Shown here: positions 16,250 through 24,609 of the stretch, in pieces | Layout of the letters: every line of letters begins with the position of its first letter | How positions within the stretch are numbered: position 1 is the stretch's first letter | NCBI GenBank assembly: GCA_023666885.1 | Contig: JAMPBB010000003.1 | Location: forward strand, 1 to 59,297 | Source of the DNA: Muribaculaceae bacterium | GTDB lineage: Bacteria; Bacteroidota; Bacteroidia; Bacteroidales; Muribaculaceae | DNA length: 59,297 nt | Direction: 5' to 3' | Translations under genes and position numbers: made by a program | The notes under the pieces: model-generated | The model's database searches: none | Seen by the model: the letters and a program-made list of their open reading frames with translations, nothing else | What the model was told of the DNA's origin: nothing

Positions 16250-17158
16250 TTAATTGTTTGAGATTTCTATTCTGAACTGCGTGGGGCTTTGTCCGGTGAC
16301 GCGCTTGAATATCCGAGTGAAGTGCGCAGGATATTCATAGCCGAGAGCATAGGCTATCTGAGCCACGTCATCATCCGTACTGACAAGCATCTGCTTTGCA
16401 TGTGCCACTATATGGCGCGTAATCATGTCCTTTGGCGTCAGGCCAGTCTCCTTGCGTACAAGATCACTGAAATATCCGGGCGAAAGACTGGCTTTACCGG
16501 CAAAGTACGACACTGTGGGCACGGAATGCATAGCCGTATCCATCTTATAGTACATTTTTAAGTCACGCTGAAACTTTGCCACGATGTCAGAGTTGACCTT
16601 ATGCCGTGTGATGAACTGACGGTCATAGAACCGATGCATATATTCAAGCAGGACCTGAATATTGGCCGACAGCAGCGCGGCTGAATGCGGATCCACAGGA
16701 TGTTCCAGCTCCTTGCGTATCATATCAAGGCAATGTAGGAATATAGCCCGTTCATCTTCCGACAGGTGGAGCGACTCCATCTCCGTATAGTCAAAGAATT
16801 TGAATTCCGATATTTTCTCAGCCAACGGGGTGCCATAGATAAGATCCGGATGAAACATCAGGCCTATCACATCAGGTGTCACCTCAGACTCCTCCATATC
16901 CACATCAATCATCTGCCCCGGTGAAAAGCTCACCACAGTGCCTTCTTGATAATCATATTTCCGTCGGCCGTATTTTATGGAACATTTTACCCCATTTTTC
17001 AAAAACAGGGCGTATACCCCATAGTTCATACATATGTGATTTACCCCCTTTGTGGCCGTTTTCAAATCAATGACAGCCACCAGCGGGTGCATAGTCTTCA
17101 TGCCGTACAGTTTGTTGTACGAATCAATAGAGTCAAGATTGATAATCGGATTTCTCAT
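16250..17158 (-). CDS. AraC-family transcription regulator
   Basis: 302 residues: an N-terminal cupin-like sensing domain (about 20-180) and a C-terminal AraC DNA-binding domain (about 195-300) with two helix-turn-helix units; IAYALGYEYPAHFTRIFKRVTGQSPTQFR is the conserved second unit (seen as FTRIFKRVTGQSP). It is divergent from the secreted-hydrolase operon beginning at 17269 (110-base gap) and co-directional with the frameshifted reductase immediately downstream. It probably regulates one or both; the ligand is unknown. Confidence 0.9.
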   Translation of the reverse strand: MRNPIINLDSIDSYNKLYGMKTMHPLVAVIDLKTATKGVNHICMNYGVYALFLKNGVKCSIKYGRRKYDYQEGTVVSFSPGQMIDVDMEESEVTPDVIGLMFHPDLIYGTPLAEKISEFKFFDYTEMESLHLSEDERAIFLHCLDMIRKELEHPVDPHSAALLSANIQVLLEYMHRFYDRQFITRHKVNSDIVAKFQRDLKMYYKMDTAMHSVPTVSYFAGKASLSPGYFSDLVRKETGLTPKDMITRHIVAHAKQMLVSTDDDVAQIAYALGYEYPAHFTRIFKRVTGQSPTQFRIEISNN

Positions 17159-17199
17159 ACTGCGAATTTACTGCTTTTCCGTTATAAAATGCCTACGTA

Positions 17200-17264
17200 T
17201 GTTATTTTGGTAAGGATTTCCATAAAATTGGTATATCACGCCCGTCAAATTCATTGTTATTTTG
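17200..17264. repeat. Direct repeat TGTTATTTTG in the divergent intergenic region
   Basis: TGTTATTTTG occurs at 17200-17209 and again at 17255-17264, the second just before the ATG at 17269. AraC regulators commonly bind direct repeats, so these may be operator half-sites, although the 55-base separation is wide and the sequence is AT-rich. Confidence 0.3.
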
Positions 17265-17268
17265 TGGT

Positions 17269-18339
17269 ATGAAAAAGATTATATTGTCAGTAGCACTGCT
17301 ACTTGGTGCACTGACCGCAACCTCACAACGTATGAACAACCTGAATACAAACACCTCGCTTGCTCCGGCAGAGAAGCTTGAGCTTACACAGGAATGGGAC
17401 AAGGTATTCCCAAAGAGTGACAAAGTAGACCACCACAAGGTGACGTTCGTTAACCGCTACGGCATAACACTCGCTGCGGACATGTACACGCCTAAAGGCG
17501 CGTCCGGGAACCTTCCGGCAATAGCCGTAAGCGGCCCCTTCGGCGCCGTCAAGGAGCAGTCAAGCGGCCTGTACGCTCAACAGCTTGCCGAGCGCGGCTT
17601 CCTTACCATAGCCTTTGACCCATCCTTTACAGGCGAAAGCGGGGGCATGCCTCGCAGAGTGGCATCACCAGACATAAATACTGAGGATTTTTCCGCAGCA
17701 GTGGATTTCTTGATGACACAACCGAACGTTGACACCGACCGCATAGGTATTCTCGGTGTGTGCGGCTGGGGTGGTATTGCCATACAGGCTGCCATCAACG
17801 ATCCCCGAATCAAGGCTACCGTGGCCTCTACTATGTATGATATGACCCGTGTAAGTGCAAATGGATATTTCGATGCCGACAATTCAGCAGAAAAGCGCAA
17901 CGAAATGCGCAAGGCTCTTGCTGATCAGCGCACCAAAGATTATGCTTCCGGTAGTTATCAGCGTGCCGGCGGTGTAGTGGATCCGCTACCTGCTGACGCA
18001 CCACAGTTTGTAAAGGATTATTACGCATATTACAAGACTCCACGAGGATTTCACCCTCGTTCCGGCAACTCTACCGATGGATGGAATACCACATCGACAC
18101 TGCCTTTCATCAATTTCAAATTCTTTGAATATGCCGGAGAGCTTGAAAATGCAGTGCTTATAGTCCATGGTGATGCAGCCCACTCATATTACTTTGGCAA
18201 GGATACCTTCGCGCTTCTGAAAGGCGACAACAAGCAGATGCTCACCGTAAAGGGGGCAAGCCACTGTGACCTGTATGACCAGCTGGATATCATCCCTTTT
18301 GATGAAATAGCCGGATTCTATAACGAATATCTAAAGTAG
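17269..18339 (+). CDS. Secreted alpha/beta hydrolase with Cys nucleophile (dienelactone-hydrolase-like)
   Basis: 356 residues with an N-terminal signal peptide (about 1-19). The alpha/beta hydrolase fold shows VSGPFGAVKEQ (oxyanion strand), AFDPSFTGESGG, and the nucleophile elbow GVCGWGG with Cys165 in place of the usual Ser, as in dienelactone hydrolases and YcjY-like enzymes. A C-terminal HGDAAHSYYF and KGASHCDLYD supply the likely Asp and His. The start at MKKIIL is taken over an in-frame ATG 15 bases upstream because it gives a normal signal peptide. First gene of a plus-strand operon, divergent from the AraC regulator; the next gene follows after 17 bases. Confidence 0.85.
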   Translation: MKKIILSVALLLGALTATSQRMNNLNTNTSLAPAEKLELTQEWDKVFPKSDKVDHHKVTFVNRYGITLAADMYTPKGASGNLPAIAVSGPFGAVKEQSSGLYAQQLAERGFLTIAFDPSFTGESGGMPRRVASPDINTEDFSAAVDFLMTQPNVDTDRIGILGVCGWGGIAIQAAINDPRIKATVASTMYDMTRVSANGYFDADNSAEKRNEMRKALADQRTKDYASGSYQRAGGVVDPLPADAPQFVKDYYAYYKTPRGFHPRSGNSTDGWNTTSTLPFINFKFFEYAGELENAVLIVHGDAAHSYYFGKDTFALLKGDNKQMLTVKGASHCDLYDQLDIIPFDEIAGFYNEYLK

Positions 18340-18356
18340 CATTAATCCCCCTAATA

Positions 18357-19304
18357 ATGAAGCAAATAATAGTAATTGTAGCTGCAATCATAACAAGTAT
18401 GTCAGCATTTGCCCAATCAAAGGTGTATATGACCCGTGAGATATCGCCGGAAGCACTTGTTAAAATTTACAAGGCACTTGGACGTCCGGCTGACGGACAT
18501 AGGGTAGCCGTAAAAATCAGTACCGGTGAAGCCGGGAATCCCAACTATCTGAAGCCTACGCTGATTCAAGCATTGGTTGACACCGTGCATGGAACTATCG
18601 TGGAGTGCAACACTGCATACGGAGGCAAGCGTAACACATCAGAAGCTCATTGGCAGACTATCCACGAACATGGGTTTGACTCCATAGCTCCTGTTGACCT
18701 CATGGATGAGGAGGGACAGATGAAGATACCTGTCCGGGACCGCCGTCATATCAAATATGATATAGTAGGCAACCATCTTCCACGCTACGACTATATGGTC
18801 AATCTCGCCCACTTCAAAGGCCATGCTATGGGTGGCTACGGCGGCGTTCTTAAAAATGCAAGTATCGGTGTGGCATCTGCTGACGGAAAAGCATACATAC
18901 ATACCGCCGGGAAGACGGAATCAGTAGAAAATCTTTGGGACAATCTTCCGGCGCAGGATGAGTTCCTTGAATCAATGGCTGCGGCGGCTCAGGGAGTCCA
19001 TGACTATTTCGGTGACAACATAGTATATATCAACGTGATGAACAATATGTCGGTTGATTGCGACTGTGATGCGCATCCATCGGGAGTACTTCTGAAAGAT
19101 TACGGCATTCTCGCTTCAACCGATCCGGTAGCACTTGATAAGGCGTGTGTAGATATTATCTTCAATATGAAACCGTCAGAGGGTAACGACAATGCCCCAC
19201 TGATAGAAAGAATCAACAGCCGCCATGGGACACATACCATTGACCATGCCGCTGCAATAGGGCTTGGCTCTCTTGAATATGAAATAATCAGCCTTGACAA
19301 GTGA
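18357..19304 (+). CDS. Secreted DUF362 domain protein
   Basis: 315 residues with a signal peptide (cleavage after AFAQ, about residue 20). The DUF362 core includes KISTGEAGNPNYL, NLAHFKGHAMGGYGGVLKNASIG (the family's best conserved stretch) and a cysteine pair in DCDCDAH near residue 240 that could bind a metal. Most DUF362 proteins are cytosolic with ferredoxin domains; this one is exported and lacks such a domain. The role is unknown. Its stop codon overlaps the start of the TonB receptor gene (TGATG), showing translational coupling. Confidence 0.85.
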   Translation: MKQIIVIVAAIITSMSAFAQSKVYMTREISPEALVKIYKALGRPADGHRVAVKISTGEAGNPNYLKPTLIQALVDTVHGTIVECNTAYGGKRNTSEAHWQTIHEHGFDSIAPVDLMDEEGQMKIPVRDRRHIKYDIVGNHLPRYDYMVNLAHFKGHAMGGYGGVLKNASIGVASADGKAYIHTAGKTESVENLWDNLPAQDEFLESMAAAAQGVHDYFGDNIVYINVMNNMSVDCDCDAHPSGVLLKDYGILASTDPVALDKACVDIIFNMKPSEGNDNAPLIERINSRHGTHTIDHAAAIGLGSLEYEIISLDK

Positions 19305-21163
19305 TGAATGTAAAATCAATCATTGTCACGATAATAGCTTCAGCGGTTTCCTCGGCCTCTGTACATGGTCAGGAGGCTGCTGACAGCATTTTGCATCTTC
19401 ATGAAGTAGTAGTTACCGGGACAAATTCGCCGGTTCAGAAAAATCTGCTCCCTTATACCGTGTCAGTCATAGGACAAAACAGATTGGAATCCACCGGCGA
19501 AACTCAGGTGTTGTCAGCAATATCAGGGATGGTGCCGAGTTTGTTTGTGACAGAGCGCAGCATTTTCGGTTTCGGAGTAAGTAACGGCGGTTCCGGCCAC
19601 ATAAAATTGCGTGGCGTTGGGGGCGACCGTGCAAGCGCAGTGTTGATGATGGTAGATGGTCAGCCTCAATTTGCGGGGCTTTACTCACACCAAATATCAG
19701 ACTTCTATGATAAAGAATATGTGGAACGCGTGGAAGTTTTGCGTGGGCCCGGGTCAGTGCTGTACGGCTCCAACGCTATGGCAGGCACCATCAATGTGAT
19801 TACAAAAGAGCCGCAGGCAGATGGCGTCAGAACTACAATATCCTCCCAATACGGCTCGTACAACACGTGGCTGTCATCATTGACCAATACCGCTCGTTTA
19901 GGTAAATTTTCTTCTTTGGTGTCTGCATCATATAACCGTACTGACGGGAATGTCAAAAACTTTGATTTCAAACAGGTTGACGCATATGCCAAGATCGGCT
20001 ATGATTTCTCAAACACATGGAAAGCTAATGCCGACTACACCTTCATGAACTTCAAGGGTGATGACCCGATCTATCCTACCTTGTCAAACCCGGAGTCAAC
20101 CGACATATATCATCAAAACATCATCCGTGGTGAAGCATCGGTAACCGCTGCGAACAATTACGGCTCGGCATCCGGTCTGGTAAGGGTGTATTACAGCTAC
20201 GGCAACCATTTTATTGACGATCCTCGCCATTTCCATAGCAAAGATGACCGTCTTGGCGCTATGCTCTATGAGAATTTCTCCCCGTGGAAAGGCAGCTCGG
20301 CTACGGTAGGCTTTGACTTCGATGTCTATTCAGGCGAGATACCCGTTTCGGGCGGCAATCCCATATCCGAAACCAATCCGGGCGCAATCACAAAGAAGAA
20401 AATCGTAGAATACTCTCCGTATATAACAATATCACAATCATTGGCCGAAGACATTCTCAATCTTAATGCCGGACTGCGAATGGCCAATAGCGATAAGTTT
20501 GACACGCAGTGGGTGCCGCAGTTCGGTTTTGCTGTAAATCCGGGACACGGCTTCAACATCAAGGGCAATCTTGCCATAGGCTACCGCAACCCTTCGTTCC
20601 GCGAACTATATCTGTATCGCATGGCTAACCCTGACTTGAACCCGGAGAAGATGATGAATTATGAACTCTCGATAGGCAAACACTTCTCCCGTTATTTCTC
20701 GGTGGATTTTACCGCCTATTACAGCCGTGGTACTGACATGATTCAAGTCGTTGACCAAAAGAATGTGAATACCGGCAAGTTCATCAACAAGGGCATAGAG
20801 CTTTCGGCAAACAGCAGACCCCTTGACAATCTGCGACTATATGCTTCATACAGCTATCTGCACACATCACTTAATGACCTCGTAGGAGCTCCGAAAAACC
20901 AGTATTATTTGGGTGCGGAGCTGATGCTTTGGAATAGATTCAACGTGGCAGCCGACATCAAAGGAGTGGGTGGACTATATGTGGCTGAAGGTATCAGGAA
21001 TCAGAATTATGCGCTGCTGAACCTGAAGCTGAACTATGAGATATGCCGCTACGTAGCCATATTTACAAGACTTGAAAACATAACAAACGCTCACTACATT
21101 ATAAACCGAGGCTACGACATGCCCGGATTTACAGCCATGGGCGGTTTCAAGGTAAACATCTGA
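19304..21163 (+). CDS. TonB-dependent outer-membrane receptor (BtuB/siderophore type)
   Basis: 619 residues. After the signal peptide, a TonB-box-like HLHEVVVTGTNSP is followed by the plug domain (VERVEVLRGPGSVLYGSNAMAGTINVITK, the classical plug signature) and a 22-strand barrel ending in an aromatic-poor but typical FKVNI terminus. No SusD partner and no carboxypeptidase-like N-terminal domain, so it resembles metal-chelate or cobalamin receptors more than SusC glycan importers. ATG at 19304 is chosen over the GTG three bases upstream because it gives a standard TGATG coupling. Substrate is unknown; neighbours hint at a small acylated or siderophore-like compound. Confidence 0.88.
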   Translation: MNVKSIIVTIIASAVSSASVHGQEAADSILHLHEVVVTGTNSPVQKNLLPYTVSVIGQNRLESTGETQVLSAISGMVPSLFVTERSIFGFGVSNGGSGHIKLRGVGGDRASAVLMMVDGQPQFAGLYSHQISDFYDKEYVERVEVLRGPGSVLYGSNAMAGTINVITKEPQADGVRTTISSQYGSYNTWLSSLTNTARLGKFSSLVSASYNRTDGNVKNFDFKQVDAYAKIGYDFSNTWKANADYTFMNFKGDDPIYPTLSNPESTDIYHQNIIRGEASVTAANNYGSASGLVRVYYSYGNHFIDDPRHFHSKDDRLGAMLYENFSPWKGSSATVGFDFDVYSGEIPVSGGNPISETNPGAITKKKIVEYSPYITISQSLAEDILNLNAGLRMANSDKFDTQWVPQFGFAVNPGHGFNIKGNLAIGYRNPSFRELYLYRMANPDLNPEKMMNYELSIGKHFSRYFSVDFTAYYSRGTDMIQVVDQKNVNTGKFINKGIELSANSRPLDNLRLYASYSYLHTSLNDLVGAPKNQYYLGAELMLWNRFNVAADIKGVGGLYVAEGIRNQNYALLNLKLNYEICRYVAIFTRLENITNAHYIINRGYDMPGFTAMGGFKVNI

Positions 21164-21181
21164 ACACAAATACGTATAACG

Positions 21182-21772
21182 ATGAAGAATGAAGAGATGA
21201 CTATAGAGAAATTCCAGCAGATGATAGCGGCCGGCAAGCCGCTTGAGGGCGATGAAATGATTCGGTTCATGCGTGAGCAGAGCGATCAGTCGCGACGCAT
21301 ACAGTTTGATTTGAACTGCAATTATCATACCCCGGAAGAGATACGTGAACTGTTCGGGAAGATCACTGAGCAGGAAATGGATGAGAATTTCCGCCTGTTT
21401 CCGCCATTTTATACTGACTTCGGACGTAATATCCATATCGGTAAAAATGTATTCATCAACTCCTGCTGCCACTTTCAGGATCAGGGAGGCATATATATAG
21501 GTGATGGATGCTTGATAGGTCATTGCGTGGTAATGGCTACTCTCAACCACGACTATGACCCGGCAAAAAGGCAGAATCTACATCATAGACCCATACGCAT
21601 AGGCAATGGCGTATGGATTGGTGCCAACGTCACAATAACAGCGGGCGTGACAATAGGCGACAATGCCATAATAGCTGCCGGAGCCGTAGTTACGAAAGAT
21701 GTTCCGGCCAATATGATAGCAGGCGGTGTGCCCGCAAGAATCATCAAAAGCATTTACGAGAACAACCCCTAA
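21182..21772 (+). CDS. Maltose/galactoside O-acetyltransferase-like hexapeptide protein
   Basis: 196 residues. A Mac domain (about 15-65) is followed by left-handed beta-helix hexapeptide repeats, with [32 protein letters not shown] covering the acceptor site and the catalytic His (NHD). Ends with the Maa/LacA-type [21 protein letters not shown]. It would acetylate a sugar hydroxyl with acetyl-CoA in the cytoplasm. It lies 18 bases after the receptor and 23 bases before the adenylation gene. Confidence 0.9.
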   Translation: MKNEEMTIEKFQQMIAAGKPLEGDEMIRFMREQSDQSRRIQFDLNCNYHTPEEIRELFGKITEQEMDENFRLFPPFYTDFGRNIHIGKNVFINSCCHFQDQGGIYIGDGCLIGHCVVMATLNHDYDPAKRQNLHHRPIRIGNGVWIGANVTITAGVTIGDNAIIAAGAVVTKDVPANMIAGGVPARIIKSIYENNP

Positions 21773-21795
21773 AAAGTTTCTGTTGTTATATCAGT

Positions 21796-23238
21796 ATGAC
21801 ACATGAAACTATTTACAGCAGATTCACGCATCAGGTCAAAGCCAATCCTGATGCAACGGCCATAACGACTGATGAACGCGAGGTAACCTACGCAGAGCTT
21901 GACAAGATGGTTGATTCCATTCTGGCCAAGTTCTATGACGCGCGGTGGGACTACGTAGGGATAGTCATGTCACATGATATAGAGATGATTGCTGCCATGC
22001 TGGCAGTGCTGAAAAGCGGTGCGGCATATATACCGGCAGAAAAATCATTACCGGCTAAACGCCGTGATTATATGATGCGGAATGCCGGTGTCAAGCTTAT
22101 TATCACTGATGCATACTGCCACAACATTCCTGCCGCCACACAGGAACTCGCTGACCGGTCAACCCCTGAGGGGCTTGCCTACATACTGTATACATCCGGC
22201 ACTACAGGGCATCCTAAGGGTGTAATGGTGGAAAACCACAGTGTGGTCAATTATGCCGATGCCTTCAAGGCCGAATTCCATACCGGTCCGGGCGATGTAA
22301 TGCTGCAATATTCGGTGTGCTCCTTTGACATATTTGTAGAAGAAGTGTTCACCACTCTGCTCAATGGTACCACGCTCGCTATCCCTTCATCAGAGATTGT
22401 CAGTGGTGGGATTACGCAGTTGATGGCTTTCATAGAACGGCATGGCGTTACGGAGGTCAGCGGATTTCCATATCTGCTTGCCGACATGAACAAGCTCAGC
22501 CATATACCCGAATCATTACGACTGCTTATAAGCGGAGGCGACGTTCTTAGAGCTACGTTCATTGACCGGCTCAGAAATATGGGGCCTATGATTTACAATA
22601 CCTACGGCCCGTCAGAAACCACAGTATGTGCCAGTTACTTCCGATGCGACAATACCGCTCCGCTGCCGGATGGAACGTTTCCCGTAGGCAAGGCCGTAAA
22701 AGGTGTCACTGTTAAAATTATGGATGACACCCTTAAAGAATTAGGCATTGGTGAGGTAGGTGAAATATGCATATCGGGCGAGGGCGTATCGAGAGGCTAT
22801 CTGGGCAATCCTCCAGAGCAGAAAAACTTTGTGCCGCTCGATGACGGATCGGTGATGTACAGGAGCGGAGATGTGGGTTATTTGCTCCCTGACGGCAATA
22901 TAGCGTTCATGCATCGCAAGGACAATCAGGTTATGATTATGGGCAAGCGTGTTGAGCCGGAGGAAGTGGAGAATGTAATGAATGAGTCGCCCGATGTGGA
23001 GCGCGCCGTCATACGGGCATTCAATGATGACTGCGGGCTTGCCTACTTGGTGGCCTATTTCATACCGTCCATCCACAAATTTACCGTGCATAAAATCAAA
23101 GAATATCTGAAATCACGCCTCGCCGACTTCATGGTACCTGAATTTTTCGTGGCGGTAAAAACTATCCCGCTCAATAACCATGGCAAGGTAGATATGAATT
23201 CCCTGCCGTTAGTACTGAAAGAAGGTGCTCTGATATGA
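21796..23238 (+). CDS. Stand-alone amino-acid adenylation domain (NRPS A-domain type)
   Basis: 480 residues, a complete A domain without condensation or carrier domain. Core motifs: LYTSGTTGHPKG (131-142, A3), YNTYGPSETT (267-276, A5), GEICISGEG and YRSGDVGYLLPDG (A7), and the terminal NHGKVD with the catalytic Lys (A10). The Asp that grips the amino group in amino-acid-activating domains is present (CSFDIF, Asp178). Reading pocket positions against GrsA by motif spacing gives D-I-E-G-I-G-T-V-C-K; I cannot assign a substrate from it. Start at 21796 avoids a spurious 61-residue extension inside the previous gene. It overlaps the GNAT gene by 4 bases. A free carrier protein is encoded at 24387-24605 on the opposite strand. 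Confidence 0.9.
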   Translation: MTHETIYSRFTHQVKANPDATAITTDEREVTYAELDKMVDSILAKFYDARWDYVGIVMSHDIEMIAAMLAVLKSGAAYIPAEKSLPAKRRDYMMRNAGVKLIITDAYCHNIPAATQELADRSTPEGLAYILYTSGTTGHPKGVMVENHSVVNYADAFKAEFHTGPGDVMLQYSVCSFDIFVEEVFTTLLNGTTLAIPSSEIVSGGITQLMAFIERHGVTEVSGFPYLLADMNKLSHIPESLRLLISGGDVLRATFIDRLRNMGPMIYNTYGPSETTVCASYFRCDNTAPLPDGTFPVGKAVKGVTVKIMDDTLKELGIGEVGEICISGEGVSRGYLGNPPEQKNFVPLDDGSVMYRSGDVGYLLPDGNIAFMHRKDNQVMIMGKRVEPEEVENVMNESPDVERAVIRAFNDDCGLAYLVAYFIPSIHKFTVHKIKEYLKSRLADFMVPEFFVAVKTIPLNNHGKVDMNSLPLVLKEGALI

Positions 23239-23693
23239 CAGGATTCCGTACAGTGCGTGACATACATGAATTAATGGAATGGCGTACGGAAGTGATACGC
23301 AATGTCTTTTCGGTGGTGCCGGATAACGCACTCATTGAACGAAACATGCAGTACTATCGGCGCCACATAGCTGATGGGACCCATATAGAAATCGTAGCTA
23401 CTTCCGGCAGCGGTGAGGATGCCGGCTGTGGCGCCTTATGTCTTTCCGAAGAGCTCCCGTCGCCCGACAATCCTACCGGGATATGCGGCTATCTGATGAA
23501 TATATATGTGCGTGAGCGGTATCGTAAGCAAGGCATTGCACATGAAATAGTACGTAAACTCGTGGCTGAGGCACGGTCAATGGGATGCGGTAAGATATAT
23601 CTTGAATCCACCGATGCGGCACGAAGCCTATACTTATCTTCGGGCTTCCGCCATATGAAAAATATGATGATATATGCAGAAACAGGAATTTGA
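23235..23693 (+). CDS. GNAT-family N-acetyltransferase
   Basis: 152 residues with the GNAT fold: motif A is YLMNIYVRERYRKQGIAHEIVRKL (about 87-110) with the acetyl-CoA loop RKQGIA, and motif B near LESTDAARSLYLSSGFRHM. Start overlaps the adenylation gene (ATGA) and its end overlaps the esterase gene by 20 bases, so the three are a tightly coupled unit. Acceptor unknown; it could acylate the amino group of the activated amino acid or its product. Confidence 0.88.
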   Translation: MTGFRTVRDIHELMEWRTEVIRNVFSVVPDNALIERNMQYYRRHIADGTHIEIVATSGSGEDAGCGALCLSEELPSPDNPTGICGYLMNIYVRERYRKQGIAHEIVRKLVAEARSMGCGKIYLESTDAARSLYLSSGFRHMKNMMIYAETGI

Positions 23694-24351
23694 TATAAAC
23701 GGATTGAAGTGTCTGTGCTGCAAGGCGAAGGAGTGTGACAGGATTACCTATATACTCTATCCTATGGATATCTTGGGCCACTGGATAGGACCTGCTACAC
23801 AATACTTTGGCACTTCAATAGTGGTGATTACAGGTATGGACTGGGATAATGCCCTCACTCCATGGCCGGCAAAAGGCGTGCCCAAAGGATGTCCCGACTT
23901 CAAAGGACATGCAGCCGAATTCCTTAAGTTCCTTGGTGAGGTGGTGAGGGATATAGAAGGGAAGTTAGGTTTGGCGGATATGCATATGCAGCGGAGTCTT
24001 GTAGGCGTATCCCTGTCCGGATTATTTACACTATGGCAGTGGCCGCAAAGCAATCTTTTCAGAAATATCGCATCACTGTCAGGCTCGTTATGGTACGAAG
24101 GATTCATGGATTGGTTCCAAGAGCAAAGCTTCGACGGAAAAAGCGGTATGGCATATTTCCTGCTCGGAGATAAAGAATCTACAACAAGCGTCAAGGCATT
24201 TAAATCCGTAGGCTGTAATACTGAGAAAATAGTGTCGGCACTGAAATCTGATGGTATAACCACCATCTATGAGACAGTGCCGGGCAACCATTACGAACAG
24301 CCCATTGAACGCCTTAACAGAGCCATGTCATCACTGCATAAATCAGAGTAA
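23674..24351 (+). CDS. Alpha/beta hydrolase, putative esterase (Fes/IroE-like)
   Basis: 225 residues, no signal peptide, so probably cytosolic. The nucleophile elbow is GVSLSGL (Ser113), and a plausible triad is completed by Asp166 (LLGDKE) and His206 (PGNHYEQP). It belongs to the putative-esterase group that includes esterase D and the enterochelin/trilactone esterases, but the substrate cannot be inferred from sequence alone. Last gene of the plus-strand operon. Position behind an adenylation enzyme and a GNAT, and near a TonB receptor, would fit release or hydrolysis of an ester or thioester intermediate. Confidence 0.8.
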   Translation: MQKQEFDINGLKCLCCKAKECDRITYILYPMDILGHWIGPATQYFGTSIVVITGMDWDNALTPWPAKGVPKGCPDFKGHAAEFLKFLGEVVRDIEGKLGLADMHMQRSLVGVSLSGLFTLWQWPQSNLFRNIASLSGSLWYEGFMDWFQEQSFDGKSGMAYFLLGDKESTTSVKAFKSVGCNTEKIVSALKSDGITTIYETVPGNHYEQPIERLNRAMSSLHKSE

Positions 24352-24379
24352 TATGGCAGATATTCTACATATTGTATAA

Positions 24380-24399
24380 GGGCAAATTATAATTTGCCC
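24380..24399. terminator. Palindromic terminator overlapping the ACP stop codon
   Basis: GGGCAAATTATAATTTGCCC is a perfect 20-base palindrome between two convergent operons. It includes the last two codons and the TAA of the acyl carrier protein gene on the minus strand. It probably folds as a short hairpin ending both transcripts; no T-run follows on the minus strand beyond TTATACAA. Confidence 0.55.
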
Positions 24400-24605
24400 T
24401 CCATTATCTTCTTGACGGCTTCAAAACTCTTCATCTCTGCAATCTCCTCCGGCTCGAACTCCATGTCAAAAGCATCTTCAAGCTCCACAATGAGATTCAA
24501 ATGATGAAGTGAGTCCCACTTTTCGCAGTTGTGCTGATTCGTGGCTGAATTGATAGCGTCGGTGCTGAATACCGTTTTCATTATCTCTATAATCTTCTCA
24601 TCCAT
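24387..24605 (-). CDS. Acyl carrier protein (FkbH partner)
   Basis: 72 residues. The phosphopantetheine site WDSLHHLNL has Ser32 in the standard DSL context, within a three-helix acidic carrier fold (ELEDAFDMEFEPEEIAEM). It follows the FkbH-like gene after 4 bases; FkbH enzymes load glycerate onto exactly this sort of stand-alone ACP. It might also be the carrier for the adenylation enzyme on the facing operon. Last gene of the minus operon. Confidence 0.9.
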   Translation of the reverse strand: MDEKIIEIMKTVFSTDAINSATNQHNCEKWDSLHHLNLIVELEDAFDMEFEPEEIAEMKSFEAVKKIMEGKL

Positions 24606-24609
24606 GTTC

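Noticed and set aside
15751..16275. 174-residue plus-strand open frame over the frameshifted reductase
   Set aside because: The minus strand carries clear flavodoxin motifs in two frames; the plus frame has none.
21613..21795. 61-residue N-terminal extension of the adenylation enzyme
   Set aside because: It overlaps the end of the acetyltransferase gene and is a low-complexity Arg/Cys/His stretch not found in A domains.
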